The translations under genes were made by a program, and so were the position numbers. From Eubacterium sp. ER2 (GTDB taxonomy: Bacteria; Bacillota; Clostridia; Lachnospirales; Lachnospiraceae): 64,000 nt of DNA. The number at the start of each line of letters is the position of its first letter. The first letter of the stretch is position 1. The notes below the pieces were generated by a model, which was not told the DNA's origin, did no database searches, and was given only the letters and a program-made list of their open reading frames with translations. The stretch spans positions 62,001 through 126,000 of the forward strand of contig NZ_JPJE01000002.1 in assembly GCF_000765215.1 (NCBI RefSeq). Reading direction: 5' to 3'. Below, piece by piece: positions 26,442-35,931 of this stretch.

Positions 26442-27311
26442 CTACACATCCCTCTTCTGGAACACAAGAGCCCCCAGGCCTGCCGACAGGACAAGGAACA
26501 GGGCCGCTGTCAGCAGCGCTCCTGTCACGTCTGACGCGGAGGGCGCCAGGGGGAGCATGGCAATCTTTCCCGTGATGGTGTGGGAGATAATGTCAACATC
26601 TCCAGCCCCCATCCTGCGCAGCAGTGTCTCCGCCCCGCCGTACAGGATGATAGCCAGGTTCTGGCAGAGCAGCACCCCCAGCACCATGCTCAGCACGCTG
26701 CTCCGTATGATCACTGTAAGGGCACACAGGACCACCATAAAGGTACAGTGCAGCGCTGTCTGCGCTCCCAGATAAGGGAGGAACTCGCCCGGGTCACCCC
26801 AGGCCAAAGCTCCAAAAAGCAAGGCATCAGAAATCGCCTCAATGGCCACGAAAAAGAGGATGGTAAACACTGTGTACACCATCACAGCCACCGCCTTGGC
26901 CGCCACAAGGGCCGCCCGGCTCCTCACCTGTCCCGCTGTGTTCTTCACATAGCCGCTGCTCATGTCCGCCCCGGAAAACAAAATCGTGAATATAGCAATA
27001 AAAAGAGCTATAAATCGCCCCTGTATATTTGCCGCAAACAGGTCAAACACAGTCACCTGCTCTCCAGGTGTGGTGGGGAGAGTGACAGTCATACCCAGAT
27101 TGGGCGTCTCCTCCCCGCTCTCATCCGGCGAGGAGGGACTCACCTGCACCATATCCACCGATGCCTCGGCCGCCTTCCTTGTGTCTGCCCGATACTCATC
27201 CCGGCTCATGATATTAGTAAAAAGCACGCACCCCGTCAGCACGATGAGGATCACATAGGCGCTCCTTGTGTGGAGCATCCGGTATGTTTCCATTTTTATC
27301 ATATTAAGCAT
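26442..27311 (-). CDS. ABC-2 type permease (BcrB-like)
   Basis: 289-residue membrane protein with about six helices and a large outer loop between helices 1 and 2 (about residues 34-90), as in BcrB/NatB-type export permeases. Its start overlaps the end of the ATPase gene by eight bases. Together they should export or dislodge a membrane-active substrate such as a peptide antibiotic (inference from the adjacent TCS genes). Confidence 0.8.
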   Translation of the reverse strand: MLNMIKMETYRMLHTRSAYVILIVLTGCVLFTNIMSRDEYRADTRKAAEASVDMVQVSPSSPDESGEETPNLGMTVTLPTTPGEQVTVFDLFAANIQGRFIALFIAIFTILFSGADMSSGYVKNTAGQVRSRAALVAAKAVAVMVYTVFTILFFVAIEAISDALLFGALAWGDPGEFLPYLGAQTALHCTFMVVLCALTVIIRSSVLSMVLGVLLCQNLAIILYGGAETLLRRMGAGDVDIISHTITGKIAMLPLAPSASDVTGALLTAALFLVLSAGLGALVFQKRDV

Positions 27312-28221
27312 TTGCCCCGCCTCCTGTCAGTTTTAAGAAATAGGTCTCCAGCTCCTCGTTTGTGACAGAGATGCCCCGCACAGGGATTCCTGCCTTTGCG
27401 AAGGCCATGTTGAGCGCCGCGCTCTCCTCCAGCCTCTCAAAAATATAGATGTGCTCCCTGTCTGCCACCTGGTATCGTTTTATTCCCAGGCGGTCCATCA
27501 CCGGAACAGCCCGCTCCGGGTCATCCAGTGTGACCTCCAGCCTCTCGCTGCATTTTTCCATCAGCTCTTCGTTCGTCAACTCCTGGAGAAGAGTCCCGTT
27601 GTGGATGATCCCGTAGTCTGTGGCTATCTTGGAGAGCTCCTCCAGGATATGGCTGGAAATGAGGATCGTCATATTCCTTTCCCTGTTCAGCTTCAGCACC
27701 GTATCCCGCACCTCCGCGATCCCCTGTGGGTCCAGGCCGTTGATGGGCTCGTCGAGGACCAGCAGGTCCGGCTCTCCCACCAGGGCCAGGGCGATGCCCA
27801 GCCTCTGCTTCATGCCCAGGGAGTACCTCTTCACCGGCTTCTTGCCCACGCCCCCAAGGCCCACGATATCCAGAAGCTCCTCCTCGTATCCCCTCTTGTA
27901 CACGCCAAGGAGCATGCTCTTCATTTTCAGGTTGTCTCTGGCAGACATGCTTCCATAGAGGCCCGGCCCCTCGATAAGGCAGCCCACCCTGGAGCGTATC
28001 CGGCTCAGCTCGCGGCCCCTGCACCCGAACAGCTCGATCTCTCCCGCCGTGGGGGAGGCCAGACCGCTGATCATCCGCAGGGTAGTGGTCTTGCCCGCTC
28101 CGTTCCTGCCGATAAAACCGTATATCGCCCCCTTCTTTATATGCATGCTCACCTGGTCTACTGCCCTGTGCCTGCCGTACTGTTTTGTCAATGCCATTGT
28201 CTGCAGCAGCAGCTCACTCAT
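27304..28221 (-). CDS. ABC transporter ATP-binding protein (BcrA-like)
   Basis: 305-residue ATPase. Walker A GRNGAGKTTTLRMISG, signature YSLGMKQRLGIALAL, Walker B LLVLDEPINGLDPQG and the C-terminal extension typical of BcrA/lantibiotic-immunity ATPases are visible. The start is ATG 28221 (MSELLLQTM) behind AAAAGGAG; a GTG nine bases earlier is in frame. It lies 90 bases after the OmpR-type regulator gene; a short weak hairpin (GGTAA-GCT-TTACC plus TTTTC) spans that regulator's stop. Confidence 0.9.
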   Translation of the reverse strand: MSELLLQTMALTKQYGRHRAVDQVSMHIKKGAIYGFIGRNGAGKTTTLRMISGLASPTAGEIELFGCRGRELSRIRSRVGCLIEGPGLYGSMSARDNLKMKSMLLGVYKRGYEEELLDIVGLGGVGKKPVKRYSLGMKQRLGIALALVGEPDLLVLDEPINGLDPQGIAEVRDTVLKLNRERNMTILISSHILEELSKIATDYGIIHNGTLLQELTNEELMEKCSERLEVTLDDPERAVPVMDRLGIKRYQVADREHIYIFERLEESAALNMAFAKAGIPVRGISVTNEELETYFLKLTGGGANA

Positions 28222-28310
28222 ATGTCTCACTCCTTTTCTCTCGATCTGTCTTACATTCTAAGGACCTTTCCTTAATCCTTCGCAAATAAAATCTAAAGAA
28301 AAGGTAAAGC

Positions 28311-28988
28311 TTACCGGGGCATACGGTAGCCGATACCCCATATAGTCTCAATGTACTCCTCCTGCGTCTCCTTCTTTATCTTCCTGCGGATATTGCTGAT
28401 GTGCACATCCAGCGTCTTGGTCTCCCCCATGTAGGGCTCCTCCCAGGCGTACTCAAAGATCTCCTCCTTGCTGTAGACCCGCCCCGGGTGGGACAGGAGG
28501 AGTTCCAGGATGCCAAACTCCTGGCGTGTAAACCGGGGCAGCTCTCTTCCCCTCACAAAGACCTTAAAGGTCTCCTTGTCCAGGGTCATCTTCCTGTGGC
28601 TCAGAGTGTCCCCGGCAGCCTCGGCTGTCCCCCGCCTGCGCAGCTGCACCTCGATCCTTGCCAGCACCTCCCGTATCTCAAAGGGCTTTGTCACATAGTC
28701 GTCCGCCCCGCTCTTTAAGAGGTCCACCTTGTCGTCCAGCCGGTCCTTCGCAGTCAGCACAATGACCGGGATATCCCTCTTTCTGCGTATCTCCTCCAGC
28801 ACCCTCTCCCCGGACATGCCCGGCAGCATCAGGTCCAGGAGGACCAGGTCAAAGGGCTCCATGTCCAGGCGCAAAAGCGCCTCAGTGCCGGAGTAGGCCT
28901 GGCTGCAGGTGTAACTGCCCTTCTCCAGGGCCTCCCTTAAAAGATTGTTGATATTTGTGTCATCGTCTATGATCAGTATGTGGTCCAC
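28311..28988 (-). CDS. OmpR-family response regulator
   Basis: 225 residues. The receiver has the acidic pocket IIDDD, phospho-acceptor Asp52 (LVLLDLMLPGMSG) and conserved Lys in VTKPFEIRE. The C-terminal winged helix (FTRQEFGILELLLSHPGR; TKTLDVHISNIRRKIKK) binds DNA. It overlaps the LytTR regulator gene by 29 bases. Probable partner is the HisKA kinase at the end of the cluster. Confidence 0.92.
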   Translation of the reverse strand: MDHILIIDDDTNINNLLREALEKGSYTCSQAYSGTEALLRLDMEPFDLVLLDLMLPGMSGERVLEEIRRKRDIPVIVLTAKDRLDDKVDLLKSGADDYVTKPFEIREVLARIEVQLRRRGTAEAAGDTLSHRKMTLDKETFKVFVRGRELPRFTRQEFGILELLLSHPGRVYSKEEIFEYAWEEPYMGETKTLDVHISNIRRKIKKETQEEYIETIWGIGYRMPR

Positions 28989-29751
28989 CTTGCCCTGTCT
29001 CTCCTTTTCTTCCTGTTCCTCTTAGGAAGGAGATACCCAGTTTTTCCATCTCCTCCCTAAGCTTTCCGTACCGGCTTCTGCTGACCGGGACGGATGTCCC
29101 TCCCTCTAACTTCGCCTCGTAAGTCTGACCGAAACGGCTGGCGCCTACTGCCCGTATATTGGCAAGGGGCACCAGGAAGGACTGATGGCAGCGAAAGAAA
29201 TGGTAGTCTAGGAAGATCCGCTCCAGCTCCTCCAGCGTGTGGGAGGTCTGCCAGGTCCCTCCGTCCTTCCTGTGGATCTGCACCTTCCGTTTCTCTTTGC
29301 ATATGTAGAGGATCTGATCTGGCTCCAGGAACAGATAGTCTGCCCCGCTCCTGACAGCAATCTTCTCTTTTCTCGGCACACCTGCCTTTTTCCGCACCTT
29401 CTCAAAGGTCCGCTCCATCCGCCGGATATCCACTGGCTTAGTGAGGAAATCCACCGGCTCATACTCGTAGCTCTCCAAGGCAAAATCCGCGTGCCCGGTG
29501 AGGAATACATAGGGCAGACCCGGATGCCTATCTTCAATGTAAGCCGCCAGGGAAAAGCCGTCCCCGCCAGGCATTTCTATATCCAGAAAGGCCAGCCGGA
29601 CCGGCTCCGTATCCAGAATCTGCCTGGCCGCCTTGGCGTCCTCGGCAAAGAGGATCTGGGACGGCTTTGCAAAATGCTCTAAGGCGGCGATGGAGTCCTG
29701 CGCCGCCACAGGCTGGTCGTCCACCAGAAGTATCTTTCCCTCAAACATCAC
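28960..29751 (-). CDS. LytTR-family response regulator
   Basis: 263 residues. Receiver with Asp57 (LAFLDIEMPGGDGF) and FLTKPVDIRR, followed by a LytTR DNA-binding domain (about 135-240; FFRCHQSFLVPLANIRAV). It overlaps the GHKL kinase gene by four bases (ATGA), marking a cognate pair of the AgrA/AgrC or VirR type. No peptide pheromone gene was recognised beside it. Confidence 0.92.
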   Translation of the reverse strand: MMFEGKILLVDDQPVAAQDSIAALEHFAKPSQILFAEDAKAARQILDTEPVRLAFLDIEMPGGDGFSLAAYIEDRHPGLPYVFLTGHADFALESYEYEPVDFLTKPVDIRRMERTFEKVRKKAGVPRKEKIAVRSGADYLFLEPDQILYICKEKRKVQIHRKDGGTWQTSHTLEELERIFLDYHFFRCHQSFLVPLANIRAVGASRFGQTYEAKLEGGTSVPVSRSRYGKLREEMEKLGISFLRGTGRKGETGQGGPHTDHRR

Positions 29752-31016
29752 GATGCCTCCTTCACAAGTCTAAGCGGGATCTTTGCCACGAAATGGATGA
29801 CCTGGCCCTCCATGCGGGAGTACACCACGCCCCCGTACCTGGCCGCCAGGGCCTGGATGGAGGCGATGCCGATGCCCTCGTGCCCGCTCTTGGAGGAGGC
29901 GCCTGCCTGGTAGGATGCCATGGGGTCCCCCTGCCGCGTCTTGTTGGCCACATTGATGATGCAGAACTCGCCCCTTTTTAGGATCGTCAGATGGATGCCA
30001 AAGGATTGGTCCGGCAGCCGCTCCGTCTCGTCCAGGGCATTCTGCAGAAGGTTGCCGATGATCTTGTTTGTCTCATAGACATTGGTGGCGATCTGGGACA
30101 GGTCGTTCTCCACCGTGATCTCCAGGCGGATGCCCTCCTGCTGGGCCCGGCTCTGGAAGGAGAGGATGAGGGCGCTGACCGCGGCGTCTTTTAGGGGCAG
30201 CAACCGGTTCATGGCCACCGAATCCTGCAAAAGCTCCTCCAGATACTTCTCGCAGGCCTCGTAGTCCTTCCTGAGGAGCAGGCCGTGGAGAGTCTGCACA
30301 TGGAAATTGTAGTCGTGCCTCTGGGAGCGGACCACGCTCATGTAGGTCTGCATGTCATCCCGGTACTGTTTCTCCGTGCGCAGGGACTCCCTCTCCCTGC
30401 TGGCTGCCACCACCAGGCAGAAAAGCCGCAGGCCTCCGAAGAAGGCGAAAAGGGCGAGGGCTGCCGTGGGCAGAGAGCATTTTCCCAGGACGGGGAGCGA
30501 CAGGCACAGGCCAAAGGCTGCAAAGAGCAGCGCACGCCTCCCCGGCCTGTCCCCATCCTGCGTCCCCTCCTTACAGAAGTACTGCTGCCATCCCTCCTCC
30601 GGGAACTCCCGGGACAAATAAGCCAGGCCTGCGCAGACACCCAGGACGGACATCAGCGCCAGCATCGTCCGGAAGAAAGGGGAGAGGTAAGAAATCCCAA
30701 GGAGCGCTCCCGACACCACCCGCAGCATGCCAAAGCAGCCGCAGGCGAGAGACACGGCTGCCAGGATATCGACCAGGGATTTCTCCTGCTCCGCCCCATG
30801 GCGCAGCAGCACCGCCATGTAGGAGACCAGAAAGAGAAGGCAGGCCCCGCTGCCCAGACGGATCCCTGCGTCCAGGCACCAGGCCAGCCCGCAGACAGCT
30901 CCGCCTATAAAAGAAAGTACCAGGCTGCGCCGTACTCTCTCCCTCTCCCAGCGCAGAGCCGCAAAGCATGACACGGCTCCGCCCAGTCCAAGAAGTGCGT
31001 AATCGGCAAACAGCAT
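29748..31016 (-). CDS. GHKL-type sensor histidine kinase (AgrC/VirS-like)
   Basis: 422 residues. The N-terminal ~200 residues form about six membrane helices. The phospho-acceptor box is RSQRHDYNFHVQTLHGLL, followed by a GHKL ATPase (NKIIGNLLQNALDE; SSKSGHEGIGIASIQALA). First gene of the six-gene cluster, behind GGAGGAGGTACC and the promoter at 31061-31089. Such kinases sense peptides or membrane stress. Confidence 0.9.
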   Translation of the reverse strand: MLFADYALLGLGGAVSCFAALRWERERVRRSLVLSFIGGAVCGLAWCLDAGIRLGSGACLLFLVSYMAVLLRHGAEQEKSLVDILAAVSLACGCFGMLRVVSGALLGISYLSPFFRTMLALMSVLGVCAGLAYLSREFPEEGWQQYFCKEGTQDGDRPGRRALLFAAFGLCLSLPVLGKCSLPTAALALFAFFGGLRLFCLVVAASRERESLRTEKQYRDDMQTYMSVVRSQRHDYNFHVQTLHGLLLRKDYEACEKYLEELLQDSVAMNRLLPLKDAAVSALILSFQSRAQQEGIRLEITVENDLSQIATNVYETNKIIGNLLQNALDETERLPDQSFGIHLTILKRGEFCIINVANKTRQGDPMASYQAGASSKSGHEGIGIASIQALAARYGGVVYSRMEGQVIHFVAKIPLRLVKEAS

Positions 31017-31060
31017 GGTACCTCCTCCTTCTTCTGTGATCGTTTCCTCAAATATGTTTT

Positions 31061-31089
31061 AGTATAGCATCCCCTCTGCTACTTTTCAA
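31061..31089 (-). promoter_or_regulatory. Sigma-A promoter of the two-TCS/ABC operon
   Basis: Minus strand TTGAAA (31089-31084), 17 bases, TATACT (31066-31061). The -35 lies inside the last codons of the thioredoxin-like gene. Confidence 0.65.
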
Positions 31090-31417
31090 TCTTTTCATCG
31101 TGGTAGAGGAGCTCTGCCAACTCCCTGTGGATCCGCTCTGTGTCCATGCCCCCCACGGACTGGTGGACCACCTGCCCGTTGTGGAAATAGCGGAAGGCCG
31201 GGATGCCCATGATCTTGTATCTCCTGGCCAGTTTCCGGTACACAGACGTGTTCACCTGGATGAAGCGGATGAACGCCATATCGTCCGCCACCTCCCGGTA
31301 GTAGGGAGCCGTGCCGACGCAGGCCCCGCAGTTGTCCCCGTAGAAATCCACCATCACGTACTCTGCGCCTTGTACCAGCTGGTCAAAATTTTCCTCTGTC
31401 GCTTCTATCACTGCCAT
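31079..31417 (-). CDS. Thioredoxin-like protein
   Basis: 112-residue thioredoxin fold without a signal peptide. The redox motif is CGAC (YGDNCGACV) instead of CGPC, and the cis-Pro loop is MGIPAFRYF. It starts four bases after the trigger-factor-like gene, so the two are coupled; a role in cytoplasmic thiol reduction or redox-assisted folding is inferred. Confidence 0.88.
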   Translation of the reverse strand: MAVIEATEENFDQLVQGAEYVMVDFYGDNCGACVGTAPYYREVADDMAFIRFIQVNTSVYRKLARRYKIMGIPAFRYFHNGQVVHQSVGGMDTERIHRELAELLYHDEKIEK

Positions 31418-31421
31418 CTTC

Positions 31422-32339
31422 TTACACCTCCAGATATGTATTGGCCTCTCTCATCAGCATATGGAATGTGTGCTCCTGGAGCTTCACACTCTTAAATATC
31501 TCAAAATCCGCCTGTTTCTTAAGCTCCTCCACATCTTCCTTTCTCTCTGCCGCCATCTGCCGGACCATCTCTTCCATGTCCTCCTCTGTGACAGAAAAGC
31601 CATCCTTCTCACAGAAATAGCAGTAGATGACATTGGGAAGGTAGTATTTCTCCTGCTCCTGTTCCATGACCTTCATAGTCTCCTCCTCTGTGAGGGATAT
31701 GCCGTCCGGCTGTTTCTTCGGGTCCACACCTGCCGCCTCCAGGGCGTCGTAGCGGGTCTTGGCCTGGTGATGGCACCAGGCCGCCTTCTCTGCCTCGTCC
31801 ACATCGAAGGTGCTCTCCCTTAGGATCGCCTCCAGCCAGAACTGGCAGATGCGGATGCTGGCCTTGTCCCGGTACGCCTGGTCGTGCTTTTCGTGGTACC
31901 AGCGCCGGTAGTCCTCCACGGTCTCCACGCCTGGCAGTCCCAAAAGGCCCACCAGCGTATCGCCCACTGTGAGGGTGCGCTTCTCCACTACCTTTTCCAC
32001 CTTGAGCACAAGGGTCCTTGCTTTCAGCTGGCAGGAGAAGGTCTCCCCTTGTCTTTTGCCCAGCACAGCCTGCTCTGCCTCCTGGGCCCCCGGCAGGCTG
32101 CGGCCTGGATAGAGGAGCACCGTGCGCCCCTCCCAGTTTCCTTTTTCATCCTTCAGACAGGTGCACTGCACGCTGTGCCCGTCCTTCACAGGCCCCTCCA
32201 TCTGCTGTTCGCTGGAGTGGTCCCTGGCCAGGGCCTCAAGCTCTTCGTCGATCTGGCTCTCCGGGAAACGCCATTTCTTTAACTCCTCCGGCACCGCAAG
32301 CTGCCGGTAGTCATAACACTGTGTCAACTTTGATCTCAT
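31422..32339 (-). CDS. Trigger-factor-like foldase lacking the ribosome-binding domain
   Basis: 305-residue protein. The first ~130 residues resemble the FKBP-like PPIase portion of trigger factor in degenerate form (VKDGHSVQCTCLKDEKGN). The rest is helical and similar to the trigger factor C-terminal chaperone arms (DKASIRICQFWLEAILREST; VTEEDMEEMVRQMA). The ribosome-binding GFRxGxxP signature is absent, and there is no signal peptide. It lies 44 bases after the ABC exporter genes and four bases before the thioredoxin gene, suggesting a folding role for a local client (inference). Confidence 0.7.
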   Translation of the reverse strand: MRSKLTQCYDYRQLAVPEELKKWRFPESQIDEELEALARDHSSEQQMEGPVKDGHSVQCTCLKDEKGNWEGRTVLLYPGRSLPGAQEAEQAVLGKRQGETFSCQLKARTLVLKVEKVVEKRTLTVGDTLVGLLGLPGVETVEDYRRWYHEKHDQAYRDKASIRICQFWLEAILRESTFDVDEAEKAAWCHHQAKTRYDALEAAGVDPKKQPDGISLTEEETMKVMEQEQEKYYLPNVIYCYFCEKDGFSVTEEDMEEMVRQMAAERKEDVEELKKQADFEIFKSVKLQEHTFHMLMREANTYLEV

Positions 32340-32383
32340 CTTGTATCCTTTCCTTTCTGCTGTTCGCCTTCCGTCTGTCTATA

Positions 32384-34099
32384 TTATTTCCCCGCCTCTG
32401 CCGCCTGGTGGGCAAAGGTCCGGTAGTAGTCGTTTGTCCGCAGCAGCTCCTCTGGCGTGCCGCAGGCCTCAATCTGGCCGTCGCACAGGACGATCACCTG
32501 GTCCGCGAACACAGTGGCGGAATAGTTGTGGGCGATGAGGATGGTGGTGCGGCCCTTCATCAGGTTGCTTAGGGCTTCTGTCACCGTCTTTTCGCTCTTC
32601 ACATCCAGGTTGCTGGTAGCCTCGTCAAGGAGCAGGTAATCCGGGTTGCGCATCATGGCCCTGGCGATGGCAATGCACTGCTGCTGGCCGCCGGAGAAGT
32701 TGGAGCCTCCCGGCCCCACCTGGGCGTCAAACTGTCCCGGCGTGTCCATGACAAAGTCATAGACATTGGCCATCTTCGCCACGTGGATGAGTTCTTCTTC
32801 CGTCACCTTCCGCTCCACGCCGTAGAGGATATTGTCCCGCACAGTGCCAGATAGGAGAGGCTTATCCTGAGACACGATGGCAAAGCTCTTGCGCCAGGCG
32901 GACAGCTTAAAGTCCCTGACATCCCGGTCCCCAAAGAGGATAGTCCCCTCTGTGGGATCGTACATCCGCTCCAGCAGCTTAAAGAGGGTCGTCTTGCCGG
33001 CGCCGTTGGTCCCTACGATGGCCGTGACCTTCCCCTTTGGTATAGAGCAGCTTAGATCCCGCAGCACTTTGGCGCTCTGGTAGGAGAAGTCCACGTGGTC
33101 CAGGACAATGTCCTCGTCCGCCACGTCCATCTCGCAGCCCTCCTCCTTCTCGTCAGGCACATCTAAGACCTGCCCGATCTTCTTCATGATACCCGCGTTC
33201 TGGGAGAAAGTCCCCACGCTGGTGCACAAGGTAGCAAGCCGGGTCACCGCCAGGCCGCACAGGGTGTAGAAACCGATCAGCTTGCCCACGGTCAGGTCGC
33301 CGGAGGCGATCATGCGGCTTCCAAGCACAAAGGAGATGACGATGTTGAGGCATCCCATGACCTCCATGCCGGCAAGCTGGATCATGGATGTGTAGCTTAG
33401 GAGGATGTCCGCCTTGCACTGTCTTCCAAAAAGTCCCCTTGCCTTTTTCTGCTCCTCTCCCTCCGTGCAGAAGGATTTCATAAGGCGGATGCTGCGCACG
33501 TGCTCTGCCAGGTACCCCATGACAGAGGCCAGCCTTGTCCTGGCGGCAGCTCCCGCCGTGTAGGTCAGCCTTCCGTAGAGCCAGGTGATAAACACCATGA
33601 CCGGGATCACCAGCAGACTGGCAAGGGCCATCTGGAACTGGAAACTGAACAGCTTCTGGTAGGCCACAATGCCTGCGTACACAGCAGTGAAAATGTCGAT
33701 CAGCAGCTGGAAATAGTTTCCCGCACTCTCCGCGTCCGTAGTCACACGGGTCACCAGCTCGTTCACATTGTCTGAGTCATAATAGCTGGTGGGCAGGCGC
33801 ATCATCTTGTTCCACATCCGCAGCCTCACCGCCAGGTTGATCTTCTGCAGGAGCAGTCCGGTCAGGTAGGTAAAAGCGATGGTGATGCCCCCTGTAATGA
33901 GCTGGAACTCGATATAGCGGATCAGCTCGTCTGTCTTGATGGAGTTCTGGGTCCCGTCGATGATGGAGGCCGTGATCGTGATGGCCTCCACCTCCACATG
34001 GGACTTGATCATGGAGATGACAAGCACCAGGAGGATGAGGAACCAGGGCAGCCGGATGCCCTTAAATATCTTTGTGTAGTCTTTGATCTGTCTTAGCAT
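32384..34099 (-). CDS. ABC exporter half-transporter (second subunit)
   Basis: 571 residues from ATG 34099 (MLRQIKDYTKIFKG, behind GGAGGCGG); the frame is open to 34156. Six-helix TMD (residues ~15-310), then an NBD with Walker A GTNGAGKTTLFKLL, signature FSGGQQQCIAIARAM, Walker B YLLLDEATSNLD and H-loop LIAHNYSATVF. It overlaps the stop of its partner by seven bases. The pair should form a heterodimeric type IV exporter. Substrate unknown; the repeat-domain proteins encoded upstream are candidate clients only by position. Confidence 0.9.
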   Translation of the reverse strand: MLRQIKDYTKIFKGIRLPWFLILLVLVISMIKSHVEVEAITITASIIDGTQNSIKTDELIRYIEFQLITGGITIAFTYLTGLLLQKINLAVRLRMWNKMMRLPTSYYDSDNVNELVTRVTTDAESAGNYFQLLIDIFTAVYAGIVAYQKLFSFQFQMALASLLVIPVMVFITWLYGRLTYTAGAAARTRLASVMGYLAEHVRSIRLMKSFCTEGEEQKKARGLFGRQCKADILLSYTSMIQLAGMEVMGCLNIVISFVLGSRMIASGDLTVGKLIGFYTLCGLAVTRLATLCTSVGTFSQNAGIMKKIGQVLDVPDEKEEGCEMDVADEDIVLDHVDFSYQSAKVLRDLSCSIPKGKVTAIVGTNGAGKTTLFKLLERMYDPTEGTILFGDRDVRDFKLSAWRKSFAIVSQDKPLLSGTVRDNILYGVERKVTEEELIHVAKMANVYDFVMDTPGQFDAQVGPGGSNFSGGQQQCIAIARAMMRNPDYLLLDEATSNLDVKSEKTVTEALSNLMKGRTTILIAHNYSATVFADQVIVLCDGQIEACGTPEELLRTNDYYRTFAHQAAEAGK

Positions 34100-35850
34100 T
34101 GCGCCGCCTCCTTCTCTGCCTGACAGGCTGCGATCAGCTCCATGAAAGCCCCGCACTTCCCATACAGGTCATTGTAGCTCCCGCACCCGGCCAGTACGCC
34201 TCTGTCCAGGACAATGATCTGGTCCACCCGCCTGATAAGAGACAGGTCGTGAGTGACGATGATCTTCGTCTGATCTGGAAATGTATCAAAGATCGTATCC
34301 TGTACCATCCTGGCCGCCGCAGCGTCCAGAGCTGAGGTGGGCTCATCAAACAGGAGCACGTCTGCGCCCCGCATGAACTCCCTGGTGAGCACCAGCTTTT
34401 GCCTCTGTCCGCCGGACATAGAAGTGCCGCCTGGGGCCACCGGCGTGTCAAGGCCTGCGTCCCATTTCTCCAGGATTTCCGCAAAGCCCGTCTTGCGGGC
34501 TGCCTCCCAGATCTCCTCATCCGGCACCTCCCGGTGGAGCCCGTAGGTGAGAGCCTCCCGCACGGTGCCGCTGAAGACATCCGCCCCCTGCTGCACATAG
34601 CCCATACGCCCCCGCAGCGCCTGAAGCGGGATGTCCGCCACCGGCACTCCGCCTAAGGACACGGTCCCTTCCTGGGGCTCATAGAAGTGCTCCAGCAGAC
34701 TCAGGGAGGTGGTCTTGCCGCTGCCGCACAGGCCGATAACTGCCGCGGAGCTGCCCTCCGGGATAGTGAAGGACACGTCCCTTAGGGCCTCCTTGTCCCC
34801 GTAGGAGAAGGAGACATGGTCAAAACGCACCTCGGTGCCAGCGCTTTTTCCTTCCCCCTGCCCTTCTTTTTCTTCCTCCTCAGGGGCGCGCAAAAGCTCC
34901 GCCGTGCGGGCCATGGCTCCCTGCACGCTTTTAAGCTTCATCCAATAGTCGATCAGATTGCTGAAGGAAGTGGAGAGCGTGCCGGAAAACATATAGAAAG
35001 CCACCCACTGCTGGATGTCAATGTCCCCTCTTTTCAGGAGCACTACGCCGAACACCATGACCACCATCACCTGGGCCATGCCAAGGAGGGTGGTGAGGGC
35101 TGTGATCACACAGTTCAGCTTATTGACCTTCATGTTGGCGTCAAAAAGCCCGTAAGAGGTCTTCTCCCCGTTTTTCAGCTCCCGTTCTTCGTTGGTGTAA
35201 GTCTTGATGAGCATCAGGTTGCGCACCCTCTCCGCCAGGTACGCGGTCAGGCTGCCGATCTCCTTAAACACGCCGAACTGGGTCCTGTACTGCCATCTTC
35301 CCACAAAGACTGCGTAAATAAGCTTCAGAGGAAGGAGGAGAAAGACCGACACCATCAGCCACACATTGTAGGAGGAGATGGTCTGCAGGGCTGCCGCCAC
35401 ATAGTAGATCGTGGGGAGAAAGCCCACCAGGAACTCCACCAGATACTCTGTCGCCGTCGTAGCGTCGTTTGTCATAGTGCTCATCAGATCCGAAGGATTG
35501 TGTCCGTCATAGTAATCCATGCGGATGCGGAGCATCTTCTTCCAGATCACCCTCCTTATATTCCTGGCCGCCACATGCCTGGCGGGCGAGCGCAGGGCCA
35601 CATCCCCGCAGAGCACCAGGGTGAACAGCACATAGAACCAGACCGCGTCCACCAGAGCCTGGCTGTCCGTGCTGCCGCTCATCAGGCCTGCTGTCACCGT
35701 GGGAAGGTCCAGCATGACCCTGTTGTACAGGAAATTGCACAGGAAGGCAATGATGATCCAGTGCCACGGCAGGCGCATCTTCCGGATCACATGGAAGAAA
35801 TCCTTCCAGTTTCCCCCGCCCTTGTGTCCCTCTTTTTTAACTTTACTCAC
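34093..35850 (-). CDS. ABC exporter half-transporter (first subunit)
   Basis: 585 residues from GTG 35850, chosen for AAAGGAG eight bases upstream; the frame is open to 35901. Six-helix TMD, then an NBD with Walker A GLCGSGKTTSLSLL, signature MSGGQRQKLVLTREFM, Walker B VLLFDEPTSALD and H-loop IVTHDLSLI. Both subunits keep a catalytic Glu after Walker B. A terminator-like hairpin lies just before this gene. Confidence 0.9.
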   Translation of the reverse strand: MSKVKKEGHKGGGNWKDFFHVIRKMRLPWHWIIIAFLCNFLYNRVMLDLPTVTAGLMSGSTDSQALVDAVWFYVLFTLVLCGDVALRSPARHVAARNIRRVIWKKMLRIRMDYYDGHNPSDLMSTMTNDATTATEYLVEFLVGFLPTIYYVAAALQTISSYNVWLMVSVFLLLPLKLIYAVFVGRWQYRTQFGVFKEIGSLTAYLAERVRNLMLIKTYTNEERELKNGEKTSYGLFDANMKVNKLNCVITALTTLLGMAQVMVVMVFGVVLLKRGDIDIQQWVAFYMFSGTLSTSFSNLIDYWMKLKSVQGAMARTAELLRAPEEEEKEGQGEGKSAGTEVRFDHVSFSYGDKEALRDVSFTIPEGSSAAVIGLCGSGKTTSLSLLEHFYEPQEGTVSLGGVPVADIPLQALRGRMGYVQQGADVFSGTVREALTYGLHREVPDEEIWEAARKTGFAEILEKWDAGLDTPVAPGGTSMSGGQRQKLVLTREFMRGADVLLFDEPTSALDAAAARMVQDTIFDTFPDQTKIIVTHDLSLIRRVDQIIVLDRGVLAGCGSYNDLYGKCGAFMELIAACQAEKEAAQC

Positions 35851-35878
35851 TGTCGTATCTCCTTTCAGATCCCGTATA

Positions 35879-35921
35879 TGAAAAGACGGCAGACAGAACA
35901 TTCTTTTTTCTGCCCGCCGTC
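35879..35921 (-). terminator. Terminator-like hairpin between the lipoprotein and exporter genes
   Basis: 14-base arms (35908-35921 with 35885-35898, two G-U pairs) followed on the minus strand by TTTTC. Only about 20 bases separate it from the exporter's ribosome binding site, leaving no room for a new promoter, so it may attenuate rather than end transcription. Confidence 0.65.
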
Positions 35922-35931
35922 CGGAAGGTGC

